Origin: RBG-16-34-14 sp963727535
Lineage (GTDB): Bacteria; Bacteroidota; Ignavibacteria; Ignavibacteriales; Ignavibacteriaceae
DNA length: 64,000 bases
Direction of reading: 5' to 3'
NCBI GenBank assembly: GCA_963727535.1
Contig: CAVSGR010000001.1
Coordinates: 186,001 to 250,000 of the forward strand
The position numbers were made by a program, and so were the translations under genes. Position 1 is the first letter of the stretch. Each line of letters starts with the position of its first letter. Below, piece after piece: positions 34,801-44,018 of the stretch. Below the pieces are notes generated by a model. That model saw only the letters and a list, made by a program, of their open reading frames with translations. It was not told where the DNA came from and did not search any database.

Positions 34801-36156
34801 TCAATGTACCTCTACAGCTTTTTGTTTTGGCTTTGTATTAAAGTTGCTTGTCTTTCTGAATACAGGTTCAACCGGATCCCCTTTTAAAAATCCACGAACA
34901 TCCCGCTTATCAACTGCTTCTTTTAAAATCGGTAAAACATCTTGATAAGCTTTTAAAGTATATTCAACATCTTCATCTGAATGTGAGAAGCTCATATTAT
35001 GAAATCCGCCCCAGAGAATTCCTCTCTTTATCATTTCCTGCTGAACAAGCGATTTCATCTCGAGTGGATTTTGTCCTGATTTTGCGGCATCAAAAGTAAT
35101 AATTGACCTGCAACCATAACCAATACATTTTGAATAATCTATTCCGAGTTCATTAACAATTTTATTGTAGCCTTCTTTTAATTTCTTACCTTGTTTTGCA
35201 AGATAAGCAGGAACATTTTTATCTCTTATTTCTTCTATTGTAGCTTTTGCTGCTGCAAGTGAAAGAGCTTCTCCACCAAAAGTTGTAAAGAAGAAAACTT
35301 CTTTTTCAAAAAGCTGCATCACATCTTTTCTTCCTGTAAGAATTGCAATAGGCATTCCGTTAGCGACAGCTTTTGAGAAGCAAGCAAGATCAGCATTAAT
35401 ACCAAAATATTCTTGTGCACCGCCTAATGCGATTCTGAAGCCTGTCCACATTTCATCAAAGATTAAAAGAGTTCCATTTTCTGTGCAGACATCTCTTAAC
35501 TTTTGTAAGAAGTTATCTTTCGGTGCTTCAAAAACAAAAGGTTCAAGAATTACACAGGCAGTTTCTGAATCAATAGAAGTAATGACAGATTGGATATCGT
35601 TATAATTAAAAGTAAATGTTAAATCTTTTATTGTTCCAGGTATTCCTTTATTTCTGTCTGTGACCGAAATATACCAATCGTGCCAGCCATGATAACCGCA
35701 GCAGAGAACTTTTTCCCTTCCGGTAAAAGCTCTTGCAACACGAACTGCAGCAGAAGTAATATCAGCTCCTGTTTTGCTATATCTTATTGATTCTGCATTC
35801 GGTACTACTTCCTTTATTAATTCTGCAATTTCAACTTCGAGCGGATGCATTAAAGAAAAAGTAATTCCGTCTTCGAGTTGTTTCTTGATTGCATTATCAA
35901 CTTTATCATAAGCATAACCCAATGACAATGGACCAATTCCCATATTGAAATCTAAATATTCGTTTCCATCAACATCCCAAACGTGTGAACCTTTTCCTTT
36001 TGTTAAATATTTTGGAGCAATTCCTTTAATAAATTGTGTGGGTCCTTTAGCAAGGGTTTGGGTGACACAGGGGATTAAATCAACAGCTTTTTTATATAGT
36101 TCATCGGATTTAGTTATATCCGGATAGTTTTTATTAAACTTAATTGAATTAGGCAT
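34801..36156 (-). CDS. Class III aminotransferase (glutamate-1-semialdehyde-mutase-like)
   Basis: The 451-residue protein has GKGSHVWDVDGNEYLDFNMG, IRYSKTGADITSAAVRVARA (phosphate-binding), KVLCCGYHGWHDWYISVTDR, CVILEPFVFEAPKDNF, TLLIFDEMWTGFRIALGGAQ (the Asp that pairs with the PLP ring) and LACFSKAVANGMPIAILTGR with the Schiff-base lysine. TTFGGEALSLAAAKATIEEI completes the fold. The GSA-like branch is common in polysaccharide clusters, where it transfers an amino group onto a sugar or an isomerises one. It is preceded by two transketolase-subunit genes and followed by the SDR. Confidence 0.85.
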   Translation of the reverse strand: MPNSIKFNKNYPDITKSDELYKKAVDLIPCVTQTLAKGPTQFIKGIAPKYLTKGKGSHVWDVDGNEYLDFNMGIGPLSLGYAYDKVDNAIKKQLEDGITFSLMHPLEVEIAELIKEVVPNAESIRYSKTGADITSAAVRVARAFTGREKVLCCGYHGWHDWYISVTDRNKGIPGTIKDLTFTFNYNDIQSVITSIDSETACVILEPFVFEAPKDNFLQKLRDVCTENGTLLIFDEMWTGFRIALGGAQEYFGINADLACFSKAVANGMPIAILTGRKDVMQLFEKEVFFFTTFGGEALSLAAAKATIEEIRDKNVPAYLAKQGKKLKEGYNKIVNELGIDYSKCIGYGCRSIITFDAAKSGQNPLEMKSLVQQEMIKRGILWGGFHNMSFSHSDEDVEYTLKAYQDVLPILKEAVDKRDVRGFLKGDPVEPVFRKTSNFNTKPKQKAVEVH

Positions 36157-36173
36157 AGCAATTTTCCCTTCGA

Positions 36174-37107
36174 CTAAAAATAAAACTGTGCTGTTTGATA
36201 ATTTGCTTTTTCGAGTTCAAGAGTTATTTTTTCTGCTATAGCTTCTCCTGTGAATCCTTCATATTCAAGAACATCGGGAAGTAAAGCAGGTTTAAACCAT
36301 TTATTTTTTAAAGCAATAGGCATAGACATTGCAAATCAATTCTTCCTCAATAAGAATTTCACTCAATATAGAAAATAAACCGCCTGTCTGAAAATGATCT
36401 TCAAGAGTAACAACAAGAAAAGAATCCCGGCAAGCTTTAATAATTGCTTTTCTATCGATAGGGGAGACAGTTCTTAAATTAATTATTCCAACTGATTTTC
36501 CTTCAACTTTCAGTACTTCAGCGGCTTCGAGAGCTTGCTTTAGCAAAATCCCGTAGGAAAGAATAATAACATCTCTACCTTCCATTATTATTTCGGCTTT
36601 ACCGATTTCAAATTTTGGATCATGTTTTACAGAAGGTGCCAAATTATTGTAACGGATATAAGTTGGATAAAGACTTGCTATAACTTTTTCCAATCCAATT
36701 AAAAGATCTTCTTCATCTGCCGGACAGAAAATATTCATATTCGGAATTCCTCGCATAATTGAAATATCTTCGATTGCCTGGTGAGTTGGCCCGTTTCCAT
36801 CTGATAAAAAGCCGGGAACTGCTCCAATAAGTTTCACAGGAAGTTTTCCAATTCCAACATCGCTTCTGACAAATTCAAAAGCTCGCATAGTTAAAAAAGT
36901 CGATAAAGCATGTACTAGAGGAATTCGTCCTCTTAATGCAAGACCTGCAGCCATTCCTACCATTGTTTGTTCAGCGATACCGACATCGATAAACCTATCG
37001 CCGATTTTAGAAGGCAAATTTCTAATTGATGCACGGTTTTCAGCAGTCATCACAATTATGCGTTCATCATTTTGAATAAGTTCTAAAAGTTTTTGTTCGT
37101 AATTCAT
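36174..37107 (-). pseudogene. Transketolase, C-terminal subunit, frameshifted near its 3' end
   Basis: The subunit carries the pyrimidine-binding and C-terminal domains: IIVMTAENRASIRNLPSKIG, FIDVGIAEQTMVGMAAGLAL (catalytic Glu), GRIPLVHALSTFLTMRAFEF, SDGNGPTHQAIEDISIMRGI, DVIILSYGILLKQALEAAEV and VVTLEDHFQTGGLFSILSEI. Near 36330 one extra T (GTCTATG) ends the frame early; corrected, MPIALKNKWFKPALLPDVLE and YEGFTGEAIAEKI run to a TAG at 36174. Together with the N-terminal subunit encoded upstream it makes a complete two-chain transketolase, moving a two-carbon unit. A clustered split pair points to a pathway role rather than central metabolism. Confidence 0.83.
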
Positions 37108-37961
37108 TATCGTACTATTAATGTTTCTGATTTAAGTTCTGTTTTTTCTTTGCTGTAAAGTTCTTTCAAAAGCATTTCAACTTCATCATGAGTAAAGTTG
37201 CAAAACCATCTATCGGCTCTTGCTTCTATACTTGGCAAACCTTTTCCTCTAACAGTTGAGGCAATAATTACAACAGGTTTTTCCGGCTGCGAGGAGAGAG
37301 ATTCAAAAGTTTTTTCGAGATCTTCAAAGTTATGTCCATTGCACTTATACGGCTGCCAGCCAAATGCTTCGAACTTGTTTGTTAAAGGTTCAAGAGGAAT
37401 TAATTCTTCAGTTCTCATATTTGCCTGGAACTCATTCCGATCAACAATAACAATAAGATTATTAAGTTTGAGAGAAGAGGCCACAAGCAAACCTTCCCAG
37501 ATACTCCCTTCATTAAGTTCGCCATCTCCAAGAATCACAACTATTTTATTTGATTGCTTTTTTATTTTGCAATCCATCGCAACTCCCATAGAAACAGAAA
37601 GTAAATGTCCCAGAGAACCTGAATGAAATTCAATTCCCGGAATATTAACATTTGGATGCCAATAAATAAAATCGTTCGTCTTCAAATGATTTTTTAATCT
37701 TTCTCTTTCGACTATACCAAGCTCTGCAAATGTTCCGTAAAGTGCGGGAACATCGTGTCCTTTTGATAAAAACAAATAATCGCGATTGGGATCTTTAAGA
37801 TTATTTTTGTTAACGTTTAAGAAATTTGAATATAGGTAAACAATTAAGTCTGTACAGGAAAGAGAAGCTCCTGTAAAACATCCTCCATCAGTTGACATTC
37901 TGATTATATGCTCTCTTACTTTATAAGCAATTTGTTCGAGTTCGGTTTTATTTTTTTTCAT
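37107..37961 (-). CDS. Transketolase, N-terminal (thiamine diphosphate) subunit
   Basis: The 284-residue chain has REHIIRMSTDGGCFTGASLS, CTDLIVYLYSNFLNV, YLFLSKGHDVPALYGTFAEL, IPGIEFHSGSLGHLLSVSMG, VVILGDGELNEGSIWEGLLV (the GDGxxxEG...ThDP/metal motif), LIVIVDRNEFQANMRTEELI and STVRGKGLPSIEARADRWF. These are the diphosphate-binding half of transketolase. The stop overlaps the ATG of the C-terminal subunit gene (37107). A split enzyme of this type may carry two-carbon fragments from ketose phosphates. In this operon it probably builds or modifies the sugar backbone used by NeuB. Confidence 0.9.
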   Translation of the reverse strand: MKKNKTELEQIAYKVREHIIRMSTDGGCFTGASLSCTDLIVYLYSNFLNVNKNNLKDPNRDYLFLSKGHDVPALYGTFAELGIVERERLKNHLKTNDFIYWHPNVNIPGIEFHSGSLGHLLSVSMGVAMDCKIKKQSNKIVVILGDGELNEGSIWEGLLVASSLKLNNLIVIVDRNEFQANMRTEELIPLEPLTNKFEAFGWQPYKCNGHNFEDLEKTFESLSSQPEKPVVIIASTVRGKGLPSIEARADRWFCNFTHDEVEMLLKELYSKEKTELKSETLIVR

Positions 37962-38010
37962 ATATAGTCTAATTTTTCAATCTTGCAATCTTTTAATCTT
38001 TAAATTTTTA

Positions 38011-38829
38011 TTACACTTGTTTAGTTTGTTCTGCTGAAATTGTTTTTAATTCATTTAAATGATTTCTGTACCAATTCACTCCAACATACTTATCATTTAT
38101 TTTCATTAGTTCAGGTTTTAACGATAGAAGATTCAGAATATCATCAATTCCGAATAAAGGATTTTGATTGTAAAGTTCATCGTACACTTCTTTAATAAAA
38201 AGATAATCTTCCTGGTAATCAATAGTCCAGCGGTAGGTCATCGAGTAATCAAATCCGGTTTCCCATTTCACATTTCCAATTCTAAATATATCGGGATTTT
38301 CCCAAAAGTATGGTGTCGTGTGTTCTCTTTCAAAATCCCTGTAAGCTTTTTCCCATGCTTTTTTTAATGATGCCATAGACATAACCTCGATATCGTTCCC
38401 ATCAGGATAACTTTGCGGATGAAGGTTGCTCACATAATCGTAATTATTAGAATTCTCTAAATAGAACTTTATGGTTTTAGTTATTACTTCGGGATCGATC
38501 AGTGGACAATCGGAAGGAATTTTAACAACAACATCGGCATTAAATTTTAATCCTGCTTTGTAATGTCTGTCGAGAAGATCAAAAGTATCGCCGCGGAACA
38601 ATAAAATATTCTTTTCTTTACACAGAGATTCTATAGGGTCATCATCAAGTTCAATGGGAATTGCTACTACAATAGTTCCAGATAAGGGGGAAGCTTTTAC
38701 TCTTTCATACATCCTGTAAAGAAGAGGTTCGCCGGCAAGGGGCAAAAAAATCTTATTAGGCAACCTGGTAGAACCCATTCTTGCCTGTATTACAGTAACA
38801 ACTTTTTTCTTTATCGCTAAATCTTCCAA
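38011..38829 (-). CDS. Cytidylyltransferase-like sugar nucleotidyltransferase (SpsF family)
   Basis: VVTVIQARMGSTRLPNKIFL is the nucleotide-binding signature of the SpsF/CMP-KDO synthetase-like family. PLAGEPLLYRMYERVKASPL, LLFRGDTFDLLDRHYKAGLK, VVVKIPSDCPLIDPEVITKT (the metal-binding D) and HPQSYPDGNDIEVMSMASLK follow. The 272-residue protein likely activates an acid sugar as its CMP derivative. It stands in the operon with the NeuB-like synthase, but no dedicated NeuA is present, so this is the best candidate for the activating enzyme. It lies 14 bases behind the glycosyltransferase-like gene. Confidence 0.8.
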   Translation of the reverse strand: MEDLAIKKKVVTVIQARMGSTRLPNKIFLPLAGEPLLYRMYERVKASPLSGTIVVAIPIELDDDPIESLCKEKNILLFRGDTFDLLDRHYKAGLKFNADVVVKIPSDCPLIDPEVITKTIKFYLENSNNYDYVSNLHPQSYPDGNDIEVMSMASLKKAWEKAYRDFEREHTTPYFWENPDIFRIGNVKWETGFDYSMTYRWTIDYQEDYLFIKEVYDELYNQNPLFGIDDILNLLSLKPELMKINDKYVGVNWYRNHLNELKTISAEQTKQV

Positions 38830-38843
38830 ATCAAATCCTGTTA

Positions 38844-39911
38844 CTATGATTTTGCGTTAGCATACTTTCGTTTTTCTCTTATCCTCTCAACAAATCTGAA
38901 TTTTTTTATCATACTCTTTTCAAAATAAACAGGTTCTTTTGATTTTTCTGTTTCTATAAGTTTTTCGCCAACCTGGGCTATATTTTGCGCAGAATTTCCA
39001 TCATTCTGAATTGGCTTCAGTCTGTTTAACATTTCTAAATCAAAATCAGAATAAACTTCTTTTCCGAGGGCGAGTCCTACATAAACAACACTTGAAAATC
39101 TTGTAATTAAAACATCACAATTAGCAATCATTTCTTCTGTTTTACCTTGTGAATAAACTAAAGCGCCTGGAGCATTAAGATTTATTTCCTGTGTTGCTCT
39201 TTCAGCAAGTTCATTCGGATGAAGTTTAAAAATCAATTGTCGTCCATCAGCAATTTTAACAGCTTTCTTGATAAACTTTTTTCTGTTCTCATACTTATAA
39301 GTTTCCCTTGTATCGGAAGTAGCAACAAGTACATAATGTTTGTGAGGGAAATCATTATCAAGGTATTGTTTGCAATTATCAAAGTTTGGTATTCCGGTTA
39401 CATAAATCTTTTCAGGTTTAACGCCTTTTGAGATAAAAAGGTCTCTGTATCCTTCAGAAGCTACACAAAATTTATCATAATCATCTGACAAACCAGTTGT
39501 TGAAGTGCTTGCAAGCCATCTGGGAAATTTGAATGTTTTGACAAGGTAATACATAAAGTTTTCCGGATCAGTCATTCCTTCCTGAACGAGGACAACTTTT
39601 TTGTCGAGAATATTCTTAGGAGTAATTAGATCACTGCACGTAAAGATTAAATCGTAATAGTGTAATACACCTTTGAAATCTATATTAAGATCGTTTGCTT
39701 CCAGATAGTTTAATGTTCTTTCCCTGAATTGTCCGCCTAAAACGCTGAAGTCAAGCAGATGAGTATTAGCTAACTTTCCTACAAATCCATCTGCATAATA
39801 AGGTGAGAAAAATGCTTCATACCCGGTAAGATATTTGGATATCTGATGCATCATCGTGGTTTGATTTAACGAACCGCAGATATAGAGTATCTTCTTCTTT
39901 TTTTCAAACAT
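38844..39911 (-). CDS. Glycosyltransferase-like/surface polysaccharide protein (GT-B fold)
   Basis: The 355-residue protein starts KILYICGSLNQTTMMHQISK and has two Rossmann-like halves: a first part with YYDLIFTCSDLITPKNILDK and VVLVQEGMTDPENFMYYLVK, and a second with YVLVATSDTRETYKYENRKK, RQLIFKLHPNELAERATQEI (the FKLHP motif of CDP-glycerol- and UDP-sugar-type GT-B enzymes) and NCDVLITRFSSVVYVGLALG. It is most likely a transferase or an epimerase-like fold for surface sugar assembly. It is the first gene of the operon, with 228 bases of leader to the divergent LD-carboxypeptidase gene. Donor and acceptor unknown. Confidence 0.6.
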   Translation of the reverse strand: MFEKKKKILYICGSLNQTTMMHQISKYLTGYEAFFSPYYADGFVGKLANTHLLDFSVLGGQFRERTLNYLEANDLNIDFKGVLHYYDLIFTCSDLITPKNILDKKVVLVQEGMTDPENFMYYLVKTFKFPRWLASTSTTGLSDDYDKFCVASEGYRDLFISKGVKPEKIYVTGIPNFDNCKQYLDNDFPHKHYVLVATSDTRETYKYENRKKFIKKAVKIADGRQLIFKLHPNELAERATQEINLNAPGALVYSQGKTEEMIANCDVLITRFSSVVYVGLALGKEVYSDFDLEMLNRLKPIQNDGNSAQNIAQVGEKLIETEKSKEPVYFEKSMIKKFRFVERIREKRKYANAKS

Positions 39912-40139
39912 ATTTAGTAAAAATAATCTCTAATTTTATCAAGTTAAAGGTGCAATATTAAGATAGTGTAAACTTATCGTTAACTAATCAATAAATGTTA
40001 TTTCTTAGTATTCAAATTATTCAGACTCTAAGTAATATATTTTAAGACAAGATAAAAGACAAATTTACCTCATTATTTGAGGTTGTAACAATCTATTACT
40101 TTGATTAAATTTTAATTTATTCAAATATATCAAAGACAA

Positions 40140-41081
40140 ATGCGAATTGTCAAACCTAAACGCTTAAAGAAAGGGGATGTAATAGGAATTATCTCACCTT
40201 CCTCTTCACCTGATGATTTATTAAGAATTGACCAGGGAGTTAAATATTTAGAAGGTTTAGGTTATAAAGTTAAAGTGGGAAAGAATGTCGGAAACTACCA
40301 TGGATATTTAGCTGGAACTGATGAGCAAAGAGTAAATGATCTTCACTCAATGTTTTCTGATAAAAATGTTAAAGCTATAATTTGCGTAAGAGGCGGTTAC
40401 GGTTCACCAAGACTTCTTGATAAGATTGACTATAAACTAATTGCTCATAATCCTAAAATTTTTGTAGGATATAGTGATATAACCGCGTTGCAAATGGCAT
40501 TCTTAGTAAAAACCGGCTTATTAACATTTGCAGGACCAATGCTTGCTGTAGATTTTTATAATTCTGTTAGTCCATATACAGAAGAAATGTTCTGGGCATT
40601 AATTACTTCGAACAAAAAATTTGGAAGAGTTAAACTTCCGGAAAATGAAAAGACATTTACTATTGTAAAGGGTTCGGCTAAGGGAAGAATAGCGGGGGGT
40701 AATCTCTCTACATTAGTATCTCTGACGGGTACTGAATTTTTTCCCGACATGAAGAATAAACTATTATTGCTGGAAGAAGTTAGCGAAGTACCGTATAGAG
40801 TAGATAGAATGTTTAATCAATTAAAACTTGCAGGTGTGTTTAATATGATTTCCGGGTTAATCCTGGGAGCATTTACGGATTGTTTTGAATCTGATCCCGA
40901 AAAGAAAACTTTATCCCTTGGAGAAGTAATTTCCGATTATGTAAATAAATTGAAAATACCTGTTATTTATAATTTTAAACACGGACATTTAAAAGATAAT
41001 GTCACTGTTCCAATAGGAGCTAATATTAAACTTAATGCTTCGCGCAGTATAATAGAAATTAGTGAGAGTGTTGTTGGTTAA
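40140..41081 (+). CDS. LD-carboxypeptidase (peptidase family S66)
   Basis: The 313-residue protein trims the terminal D-alanine from tetrapeptide muropeptides during cell-wall recycling. VIGIISPSSSPDDLLRIDQG, AIICVRGGYGSPRLLDKIDY, KIFVGYSDITALQMAFLVKT (nucleophile Ser in GYSD), FAGPMLAVDF, LLLLEEVSEVPYRVDRMFNQ (catalytic Glu) and FKHGHLKDNVTVPIGANIKL (catalytic His in GHLKDN) are visible. No signal peptide, so a cytosolic LdcA-type enzyme. It is divergent from the sugar operon and 32 bases from the ispE stop, with which it converges. Confidence 0.9.
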   Translation: MRIVKPKRLKKGDVIGIISPSSSPDDLLRIDQGVKYLEGLGYKVKVGKNVGNYHGYLAGTDEQRVNDLHSMFSDKNVKAIICVRGGYGSPRLLDKIDYKLIAHNPKIFVGYSDITALQMAFLVKTGLLTFAGPMLAVDFYNSVSPYTEEMFWALITSNKKFGRVKLPENEKTFTIVKGSAKGRIAGGNLSTLVSLTGTEFFPDMKNKLLLLEEVSEVPYRVDRMFNQLKLAGVFNMISGLILGAFTDCFESDPEKKTLSLGEVISDYVNKLKIPVIYNFKHGHLKDNVTVPIGANIKLNASRSIIEISESVVG

Positions 41082-41113
41082 TTGGTTATTAAATAATTAG
41101 TTATTAATAATAA

Positions 41114-41950
41114 TTAACTTTGATTCTGTATAAAAGATAAGTATTTACCTTCAAAAATTTTTCTTGCTTCATTTGCTGAAAAGCTATCCTTAAAAATTCC
41201 AAAAACAGTCGACCCACTTCCCGACATCAATGCAAACAAAGCTCCGTTTTCATAAAGTTTATTTTTTATTTCTTCCACAAGTTTGTATTTAGAGAATACA
41301 ACTCCCTCAAAATTATTTTTTACTTTTTCTTTTAATAACTTGAAATCGTCTAAATGCTCCTGCTTTATTTCATTTAGGACAAATTCTGGTTTCTTTGGAG
41401 CAATATGTTCATAAGCCCATTTAGTTGATATGTGAATACCAGGATTAACAATTAAGATCGGATTATTAATTGTGAAATTCAGGTAAGTTAGTTTTTCTCC
41501 TCTTGATTCTGCAAAACATGGTTTAGGATTCAAAAAGAAAGGAACATCGGAACCTATAGATAGCGCTATCTCAAACAGCTTTTCATTATTAAGATTTAAG
41601 TCTAAAAATTTGTTTAATCCTGTTAAAGTTGAAGCAGCATCAGAACTGCCTCCTCCTAATCCTCCTCCAATTGGAATATTTTTGTCGAGATGGATTTGGA
41701 CATTAATTTTTCTTCCGGTTTCTAGTTCCACTTTTTCTTTTGCTTTTATAATAAGATTATCGGACTCAGAACTTATTTCATTATTATTTGAGGTAAATAG
41801 GAAATTATCAGCCTGGCTGATTGTTAAATAATCACATAATTCTAAAGGATAAAATATTGTTTCAATATTATGATAACCATCCAGTCTTTTAGATATAACA
41901 TTAAGACCTATATTAATTTTTGCGGGAGCTTTAATCTTTAATTCTTCCAT
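41114..41950 (-). CDS. ispE: 4-diphosphocytidyl-2-C-methyl-D-erythritol kinase
   Basis: A GHMP kinase of 278 residues: KAPAKINIGLNVISKRLDGY (substrate-binding), NIPIGGGLGGGSSDAASTLT (the glycine-rich ATP loop), IGSDVPFFLNPKPCFAESRG (catalytic Asp) and FALMSGSGSTVFGIF (C-terminal glycine loop). It phosphorylates CDP-methylerythritol in the non-mevalonate isoprenoid pathway, so this organism uses the MEP route. Its start overlaps the homocysteine methyltransferase gene by 20 bases; the two are one transcript. Confidence 0.95.
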   Translation of the reverse strand: MEELKIKAPAKINIGLNVISKRLDGYHNIETIFYPLELCDYLTISQADNFLFTSNNNEISSESDNLIIKAKEKVELETGRKINVQIHLDKNIPIGGGLGGGSSDAASTLTGLNKFLDLNLNNEKLFEIALSIGSDVPFFLNPKPCFAESRGEKLTYLNFTINNPILIVNPGIHISTKWAYEHIAPKKPEFVLNEIKQEHLDDFKLLKEKVKNNFEGVVFSKYKLVEEIKNKLYENGALFALMSGSGSTVFGIFKDSFSANEARKIFEGKYLSFIQNQS

Positions 41951-42809
41951 CTAAAAATCTTTTTATTTCTTTAATATGATTTGGCGATGAACCGCAGCAT
42001 GCTCCAATGAATGAAGGTTTTTTGTTCAAGCTGTTTTTTACATCAGAAATATATTGATTTGGAGAAACCGCACATTTGATAATTTCATCTGTGTAATTCC
42101 CGCCGCCACAATTTAAATAAAATCCCCAGTTATATCTTGAATTTATTCTGTTCAATATTTTCTTAAATGATTTATTAGTAATACAGTTAAATCCAATTGC
42201 AAGAGGTTCATATTCTAAAACAAAATCAACAACATCAAAAAGATTTTCACCTGAAAGGAGTTTTAGATTATCATTAAAGAAAAAACTGATCACAAAAGGT
42301 ATTTTTTGTTGATAGCAATATCGCACTATAATTTTTATCTCATCCAGGTGACTTTGCGTTTCATTAAGAATAAAATCACATTCTGAGGACATTAGAAGAT
42401 CAATATGTTCTTTGTGATTATAACTTAATTCTTTTTGTGAAATTCTTCTTTCTATCTGGTAACAATCTTCTGCGGGAGCATTTGAGCCTGCAATAAGTAT
42501 TGGCAATTTGCCCTTTGCTTTTTTTGCAAGTCCGACACCTGCCTTAACAAGCTTTTCACTTTTAAGTTTTGAGAATTCTTTCAAAGCAGTTGGATTTGTT
42601 CTGAAAGTATTTGTTGTAATTATATCTGCGCCTGCTTCTATATATTTTTTATGAATCAAGTAAACTCTTTCAGGATTTTCAATATTTGCATAAGACATCC
42701 AGAGAGAACCTTTTGGTTTTAATTTTTTCTGAAGCAAGCTTCCCATAGCTCCATCTAAAATTAATGGTCTGTTTATCCTTTTAGCTAAAGAGAAAAGATT
42801 TATTTGCAA
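41931..42809 (-). CDS. Homocysteine S-methyltransferase family protein
   Basis: The 292-residue protein shows the family barrel: RPLILDGAMGSLLQKKLKPK, GADIITTNTFRTNPTALKEF, LIAGSNAPAEDCYQIERRIS, ECDFILNETQSHLDEIKIIV and IGFNCITNKSFKKILNRINS with the first zinc cysteine in FNC. The zinc pair is FIGACCGSSPNHIKEIKRFL. It transfers a methyl group to homocysteine, from S-methylmethionine, betaine or a folate-linked partner; no cobalamin or folate domains are attached, so it is the minimal MHT- or MetH-barrel-like form. The genome context (ispE downstream, overlapping) says nothing of the donor. Confidence 0.85.
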   Translation of the reverse strand: MQINLFSLAKRINRPLILDGAMGSLLQKKLKPKGSLWMSYANIENPERVYLIHKKYIEAGADIITTNTFRTNPTALKEFSKLKSEKLVKAGVGLAKKAKGKLPILIAGSNAPAEDCYQIERRISQKELSYNHKEHIDLLMSSECDFILNETQSHLDEIKIIVRYCYQQKIPFVISFFFNDNLKLLSGENLFDVVDFVLEYEPLAIGFNCITNKSFKKILNRINSRYNWGFYLNCGGGNYTDEIIKCAVSPNQYISDVKNSLNKKPSFIGACCGSSPNHIKEIKRFLDGRIKD

Positions 42810-42917
42810 GTGGAATTTCTTTATTTATTCTAAAACAATTTAGATATAAATTATTTATTTTGAACCTGATATTTAACTTTCATTTCATACAAATATACTA
42901 AACAAAAGTAATTTAAG

Positions 42918-44018
42918 TTGGTTGTTAAAGTTTTGCAAATGAGTTTTGGAGACGGCTACGCCGGAAGCGCAACTATGGCAATTCTCAGTTCTGTCGCACT
43001 CGGTAATCTTGGATATAATGTTTCTCTTGTTGTTTCAGAAAACTCACTGACTGAAAAGAGAGGAAAGGAAAGGGGACTGAATGTTGTTTCGTTTGACAGT
43101 AAGAGTTCAAACAAAAATCTCCTTAATGAAGTTGAAAATTATTATAAAGATTTCAAACCCGATTTTGTGATTAGTTATCATTCTTTAGATAGAAAGTTAG
43201 CAATTAGACTTCGACAAAACCATAAAAAAGAATTTGTGAACATTGCTTACCGGCAGAATATGTCAAAGAGTTTTCCAGTGATAGGACAGTGGATTTATAA
43301 CAAATATTTTGATTATCAGCTTGCCTGCAGTTTTGGCGTTGCAGAAGATCTGGTTAAAACTGGCGCTAAAGGATTAAAGGTTAAAGTGATTCACAACGTT
43401 ACCGAATACCCTGAAAATATTGATTCAATTTCCGGTAAGTCAGTAAGAGAAAGATTAGGAATAAATGATAAAACGGTTCTTGGAGTATCGAGTTGGTTTC
43501 ATAAAGAGAGAAAAGGATTTGATATTCTCTTCGAAGCTTTTTCCAAAACAGATGATAATTTTGTTTTGCTAATTATAGGCATTCCTAAAGAAAACCAGGA
43601 CGAAGTTTATGAATATGCCAAAACCTTCGGCATTAAACAGGAAAGATTAATTATGCCTGGCTTTGTCGATAATATTTATGAGTATTACAAAGCTATGGAT
43701 ATTTTTATTCTACCTTCAAGATCGGAAGGATTTTCGCTTGCACTTCTCGAAGCTGCTTTTGCCGGACTACCGATAATTGCTTCGGATATTCCGGGCAACA
43801 ATGAAATAATTTTTAACGGCAAAACAGGATTACTGTTTGAGTTAAATAAACCGGGAGAACTCAATAAAAAGATTTTAGAGATGAATAATAATTTTGGGAA
43901 AGCCAAAGAAATAGGAGAGAATGTTCATAAAGAAGTTATGAACAATTATACCTTACAAAGTTATGGTGAAAGACTTGATGAATTTTTGAAGAGTATAATT
44001 TCAGATAAGAAACTATAA
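42918..44018 (+). CDS. GT4-type glycosyltransferase
   Basis: The 366-residue GT-B enzyme has the N-terminal acceptor half (VLQMSFGDGYAGSATMAILS, LGNLGYNVSLVVSENSLTEK) and the C-terminal donor half with VLGVSSWFHKERKGFDILFE, LLIIGIPKENQDEVYEYAKT, RLIMPGFVDNIYEYYKAMDI and FILPSRSEGFSLALLEAAFA followed by GLPIIASDIPGNNEIIFN (the EX7E-like motif in E-GFSLALLEA). It adds a sugar, probably to a lipid-linked glycan. The start codon is TTG, chosen because no ATG precedes the conserved first strand. It converges with the GT9 gene (6-base overlap). Confidence 0.85.
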   Translation: MVVKVLQMSFGDGYAGSATMAILSSVALGNLGYNVSLVVSENSLTEKRGKERGLNVVSFDSKSSNKNLLNEVENYYKDFKPDFVISYHSLDRKLAIRLRQNHKKEFVNIAYRQNMSKSFPVIGQWIYNKYFDYQLACSFGVAEDLVKTGAKGLKVKVIHNVTEYPENIDSISGKSVRERLGINDKTVLGVSSWFHKERKGFDILFEAFSKTDDNFVLLIIGIPKENQDEVYEYAKTFGIKQERLIMPGFVDNIYEYYKAMDIFILPSRSEGFSLALLEAAFAGLPIIASDIPGNNEIIFNGKTGLLFELNKPGELNKKILEMNNNFGKAKEIGENVHKEVMNNYTLQSYGERLDEFLKSIISDKKL

